64,000 bases of DNA, taken from the NCBI GenBank assembly GCA_000469685.2, contig LS997565.1, forward strand, positions 36,181,145 to 36,245,144, in the 5' to 3' direction. A program made the translations under genes and the position numbers. Shown piece after piece: positions 60,346 through 64,000 of the stretch; position 1 is the stretch's first letter; each line of letters starts with the position of its first letter. The notes under the pieces were generated by a model that was not told where the DNA came from, ran no database searches, and worked only from the letters and a program-made list of their open reading frames with translations. The DNA is from Haemonchus contortus. Its lineage: Eukaryota > Nematoda > Chromadorea > Rhabditida > Trichostrongylidae.

Positions 60346-60705
60346 TCAAAGCCCACAAAAGGGAATGAATGGCAGAAGTTCACTCGTTATGGCAATGCAT
60401 TCATTTCGGTTGTTCAGCTTTGGATTTCTCTCGCGGATGTGCAACGCTCCCAATATCTTTCTGGCACCGATCTTACTCTCGTAGGCTAGGATTTTGCACT
60501 TAATATCAAAATCATTGCCCTGATGTTCTTTTAGTCGATGCCTTCCAAGCGGCGTGAGTAGGCTTCCACGCCTTTTACCTGCTAGATGTTCTTTGACGCG
60601 TATGCTCAACATCCTTTTCACCAATATATATTTCGTCACAAGCTGAACACTGAAACAGAAATATATATTGGTGAGACGGGAAGGATGTTGAGCGTCAAAG
60701 AACAT
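60346..60705 (-). pseudogene. Penelope-like GIY-YIG endonuclease domain, left arm
   Basis: Mirror copy of 60586-60945 with a handful of substitutions (RIGARKILGAL-type changes, KEHQGNDFDIKCK). It reads RVKEHLAGKRRGSLLTPLG to IAITSELLPFIPFCGL-stop. A 3-bp difference breaks the YIGETGR part near the centre. Confidence 0.72.
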
Positions 60706-60945
60706 CTAGCAGGTAAAAGGCGTGGAAGCCTACTCACGCCGCTTGGAAGGCATAGACTAGAAGAGCATCAGGGCGATGATTTCGATATTAAAAGCAAAAT
60801 CCTAGCCTACGAGAGTGAGATCGGTGCCAGAAAGATATTGGAAGCGTTGCACATCCGCGAGAGAAATCCAAAGCTGAACAACAGAAATGAATGCATTGCC
60901 ATAACGAGTGAACTTCTGCCATTCATTCCCTTTTGTGGGCTTTGA
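60586..60945 (+). pseudogene. Penelope-like GIY-YIG endonuclease domain, right arm
   Basis: About 100 residues of the GIY-YIG module that Penelope-like elements carry after their reverse transcriptase. The start TEIYIGETGRMLSVKEHLAG holds the YIGETGR motif and the conserved EH, followed by TPLGRHRLEEHQGDDFDI, ARKILEALHIRERNPKLNNR and ECIAITSELLPF, then a stop. The first part of the motif (GIY) and the whole RT are missing. The open frame runs into the palindrome centre, so this is a 5'-truncated copy, not a functional gene. Confidence 0.75.
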
Positions 60946-61422
60946 GATCACCGCGTCATTCTTATATCACGATCGTCGATGGGGTCTCATTAGTCCCTTA
61001 TTGTTCACGGCATCGAGTGGGACGGCTACGCTGGTGAAACCGCAGAAGGTTGGTTGCTTCTCTGGAATCTCTTGGTGTTCAAGTTTCTGGGAGTTGTTGC
61101 AACTGGCCTAGCGTGTTTGGGCGCTTGGTCGGGTAAGTCACAGGGAAGGAGCTTTGAACTACTTTCAGGTTCTTGAAGACGACGAGTTGTTCGAAACGTC
61201 GACCTAATAAAGCGGTTTCATCATAACAAACATGTACGGCAAAACAGTGTAAAAACTCTGTAAAATATTGTTAGATAATGTCGTATATCACGTACTTCAA
61301 TCAGACTGAGCCATATAGTGAGCGTAAAATCTTCTTTAATCAATACTTACACCTAACTACGGTTAGGCTATGCTATCAAAACTGCGCACAGCACTGAGCA
61401 TTTCATTCTTGACGAAATTCGA

Positions 61423-64000
61423 TTACAGTGTGACCGTCCAAGGCGTATAAGTGCCCTTTGGTGGAAGCTCCGGTACCTAGAAGTTTGACAGCTCCCTAAC
61501 AGGGAAACGTGAAGAGTAGTACCGGAAAACTGTAGTACCGGAAAACTTACCTTGCTCAAAATTTCGTCCTCACAGGCTAATCGGATTTGTTCTGGAGTGG
61601 CTGGAGAGTCAAATCGGAAGTAGCCTTTGAGGCCATGCTCTAAGCGGAATGATCGTACCGCTTCCCGGATAGCGAAAAACGCACAAGCCCCGAGGAAAAG
61701 CGGGGGTTCACCTACGGCCTGAAATAGCAGAAAAGATTAGTTATAAGTGAAACGTAGCAATGATGGAAATGGGAACCATTGATGCTACGACAGACCTTTG
61801 ACGAGAATATCCCCATTCGGTTACTTGATCCTTTTAGAAGTCGAACGTTGAAATGTCGTGGTGCATCGTCTGCTGATGGTATCTTGTAGACGCCTGGTCC
61901 TCGGCTCAATCGCACGCCATCAGGTCGCACTTTGATTTCCTCCATGGTAAAGAGGCCGTAGCCCTGAAAGAATATGAGTTCAGAGACTTTGGTGGACTTC
62001 GCGGCTTGCTCTAGATACCTGTACAAAAGCTCCTTCTATTTGACCAATGTCAATTGCTGGATTTAGCGAGTCTCCGATGTCCATTACAATATCGGTACGT
62101 AAAAGCTGAATACGGTGATATGAAATGAAATTTTTATGATTTTCAACTAGTAATGAATACATGAAAGCATTTATGCTAGGTAAACTTACTTTTGAAGCTT
62201 ACGGTGCACCCTTTACCATATTTATGTATTTGAAGACCAAAAGTCAAACACAGGGCACCCATTTCCTAGTACGAGACTAGAATTTTCCAGGCTAAATTTC
62301 AGAGATCCATTCGTAGGTGGATGTGAAGCCAGCCACACAAGTCAGCAAAATTTGACTCAGAATTTTCCTCAAGATACCTGAACAATTGATAGCTCGAGGT
62401 GAGGTCTGGGCGGTGAAGCAAGGTCTGTGTGGGGAGTAGTGCGGATGGAGACAGACTGTGACTCTGGGTCTTCGAATTGTCGACGATTGCGTCAGAGTGG
62501 AATGTAACGCGCGTGTCATGTAGAGCTTGGGAGACGATGCTTTTTGTAATCCATTTTCGGACTACGATGGTAAGCTCGAAGAAACGGAACGTCTGGACTC
62601 CAGCTCTGACTTCAAACTTGTTGAGCAGCTCTCTCAACCTCAACATCTCCCGACGTTTCGAAGTAGTTCAATGAAAGAGTGAGTTATTTTGTAGTTGTTA
62701 CTAGCAGAAATCGTAGGGAGTAAACAAGTTCTTCATAGAAAATCGCTGTCCCAGCGGAAACAGCTTTTTTCTCCTCCGACTTATTATGCAGAACTTCAAT
62801 CGGCAGATTCAATCTATTATACAATAAATGGGGATGGGGAAAAAGACGCAAACCCATATACATTCCAAGTATGACCCAAAAAATACAACATGTTGTCAGT
62901 TTCGAATATGGGGTGGTCTCAAGCACTTTATACCACAAAGTTCCTCTAACAGCTTGCTATTAAGCCACTAACAGAACTTTCAAACGCTGTTACGTAAGAA
63001 TTGAGGATCAAAAAATCAGAAGCCAATCCAAAGCGATTCGGTAACTTTCGGTTTCTTTCTCCGCGGTCCTTCACTGATTCATTCTTTCAAAGGCGTAAAA
63101 AAAGAGCGTATTGTAAGCATACTTGGAGCCTTCATTTCACACCTACATGACAGTCCTCTTTTTTTTTCACGACTTTCCTGGTTGTGACCTGGCGGTCCTT
63201 TGTGTTTTCAATCATATTGGAGAATAATGGTCTGGCCGTAATGGTCTGATGCATTTTTTTACCTTCACAATTGCAGTAGGAACCGAGTGGAAACTTGCTT
63301 CGATGAATTGGACGAATGCCCCAAGTGAAACATTCGAGATTTTCCATTGTTGATGTGATTTGGATTATAACGATTGAACCGCTGGGTATGGGACTCTATG
63401 GCGAGTGACCGAGAGCCCATGGTAAAGGTTTCATTATCTCTCGAAAGAGTTCTTCCCTACGTCCATCAGCCAAGGATATCCGCTGCTAGTGTCTAGAATT
63501 TCCAAGTCGAAAAGTAAGATCCATATTTACAAGTTTTTAGGAGTTTTTGCGACAGTCTTCATGTAGAGTTGTTTAAGAGGTACTGGTGAGCAAATCTAAA
63601 AGTTCTTCCTTACATAGTGATCTCCTGTCAAGCAGTCGACTTCAACTTCACAGCAAGCACTTCCATATACACAGTAACCGAAAAGCTCAGCTCCTTTACC
63701 ATTGAAGAAGTCCACTGTCTCACTATGAATTCTGAAAAGTAAACACAATGAATCAACGCTACATGTGTTTCTGCTGATTGATTAAGCTACAACTCTCACA
63801 TACATTCCGAATCCAGTAGCCGACAAAGAAACCCGCTCTACGTACGCCTGACGAACCCATTCCTTCCATGTGCCTTCGGGGTTGGCTTTTTTGAAAGGTT
63901 CCAAGCGCCGAAGAAGTTTATTACAAGCGTCCTGAACTGAACAATCTCTGGTAGCAATACAAATGGAAGAAAGAAGAAAAGCAAGAAGTGGAGCCTTCAT
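61423..64000 (-). CDS. xdh: Xanthine dehydrogenase, C-terminal exons
   Basis: Last exons of the molybdenum hydroxylase that oxidises hypoxanthine and xanthine to urate in the cytosol. Exons on the minus strand: 63947-63804, 63731-63614, 62105-62019, 61963-61796, 61718-61551, 61476-61423, all in phase. They encode [108 protein letters not shown], then [20 protein letters not shown] and the end TPWTVTL-stop. The Glu of GEPP, the catalytic base of the family (Glu1261 in bovine), is present. The start of the gene lies beyond 64000. Aldehyde oxidase is the alternative paralog, but the C-terminus fits XDH. No defect seen. Confidence 0.92.
62290..62650 (-). pseudogene. Highly degenerate mariner transposase relic in an XDH intron
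   Basis: Minus-strand frames contain [15 protein letters not shown] and [28 protein letters not shown], which resemble the HDNARPH and PHSPDLAPSDYHLFRHLE signatures of mariner in order. No terminal repeats found. It lies in the 62106-63613 intron of XDH. The rest of that intron shows nothing recognisable. Confidence 0.5.

Larger units (their letters stand above)
60035..61258. mobile_element. Head-to-head palindrome of two Penelope-like 3' ends
   Basis: The arms 60035-~60636 and ~60656-61258 are near-identical in inverted orientation around a ~20-bp centre. Outer ends share tgttttgccgtac and ggtcgacgtttcgaacaact. Each arm holds the GIY-YIG endonuclease end of a Penelope-like element plus its 3' UTR. 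No reverse transcriptase remains. Confidence 0.8.

Overview
This window is animal nuclear DNA, most likely from a clade V parasitic nematode (hookworm or strongylid type). The evidence is compact multi-exon genes with GT-AG introns, nematode-style MED12 and xanthine dehydrogenase genes, and a dense load of mariner, Tc1, RTE, Penelope-like and Ty3/gypsy elements. The species is an inference. All reading was by eye, without alignment software.

Left part (1-14.7 kb): the 3' portion of a MED12 (C. elegans dpy-22) gene on the + strand, about 21 exons from 131 to the stop at 12947. Its introns hold a Penelope 3' relic, tRNA-derived SINEs, a TTAA-flanked MITE with a nested foldback element, a complete mariner-like element (6742-7960), a 127-bp tandem repeat and a long TA microsatellite. 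Downstream come an unassigned 155-codon minus-strand ORF, a SINE, an RTE 3' fragment and a Tc1-like element with IR/DR-type ends.

Middle (16.97-59.35 kb): a head-to-tail array of one ~15.1-kb unit. Copy 1 is about 16966-32081, copy 2 about 32082-52147 and copy 3 about 52148-59350 (partial). Each copy carries, on the minus strand, two terminal exons of a Cys-rich PAN/Apple-like protein. Copies 1 and 2 also carry a long-inverted-repeat element with a rearranged Ty3/gypsy element inside, SINEs, an RTE 3' fragment and a three-exon XDH pseudogene fragment. Copy 2 is ~5 kb longer because it received a TTAA MITE, a mariner and a full-length RTE retrotransposon with an intact 930-residue ORF. Copy 1 has the empty site for each. 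Copy 3 has a Tc1/mariner-type element and a mariner inside the intron of its PAN gene.

Right part (59.35-64 kb): Penelope-like fragments, including a ~1.2-kb near-palindrome of two head-to-head GIY-YIG domains, then the C-terminal exons of a xanthine dehydrogenase gene on the minus strand (61423 to the window edge), with a mariner relic in one intron.

The two good host genes (MED12, XDH) therefore flank an expanded, transposon-rich array that contains an XDH pseudogene fragment and a small multiplied gene family. Repeat copies with filled and empty sites let the insertions be ordered in time.
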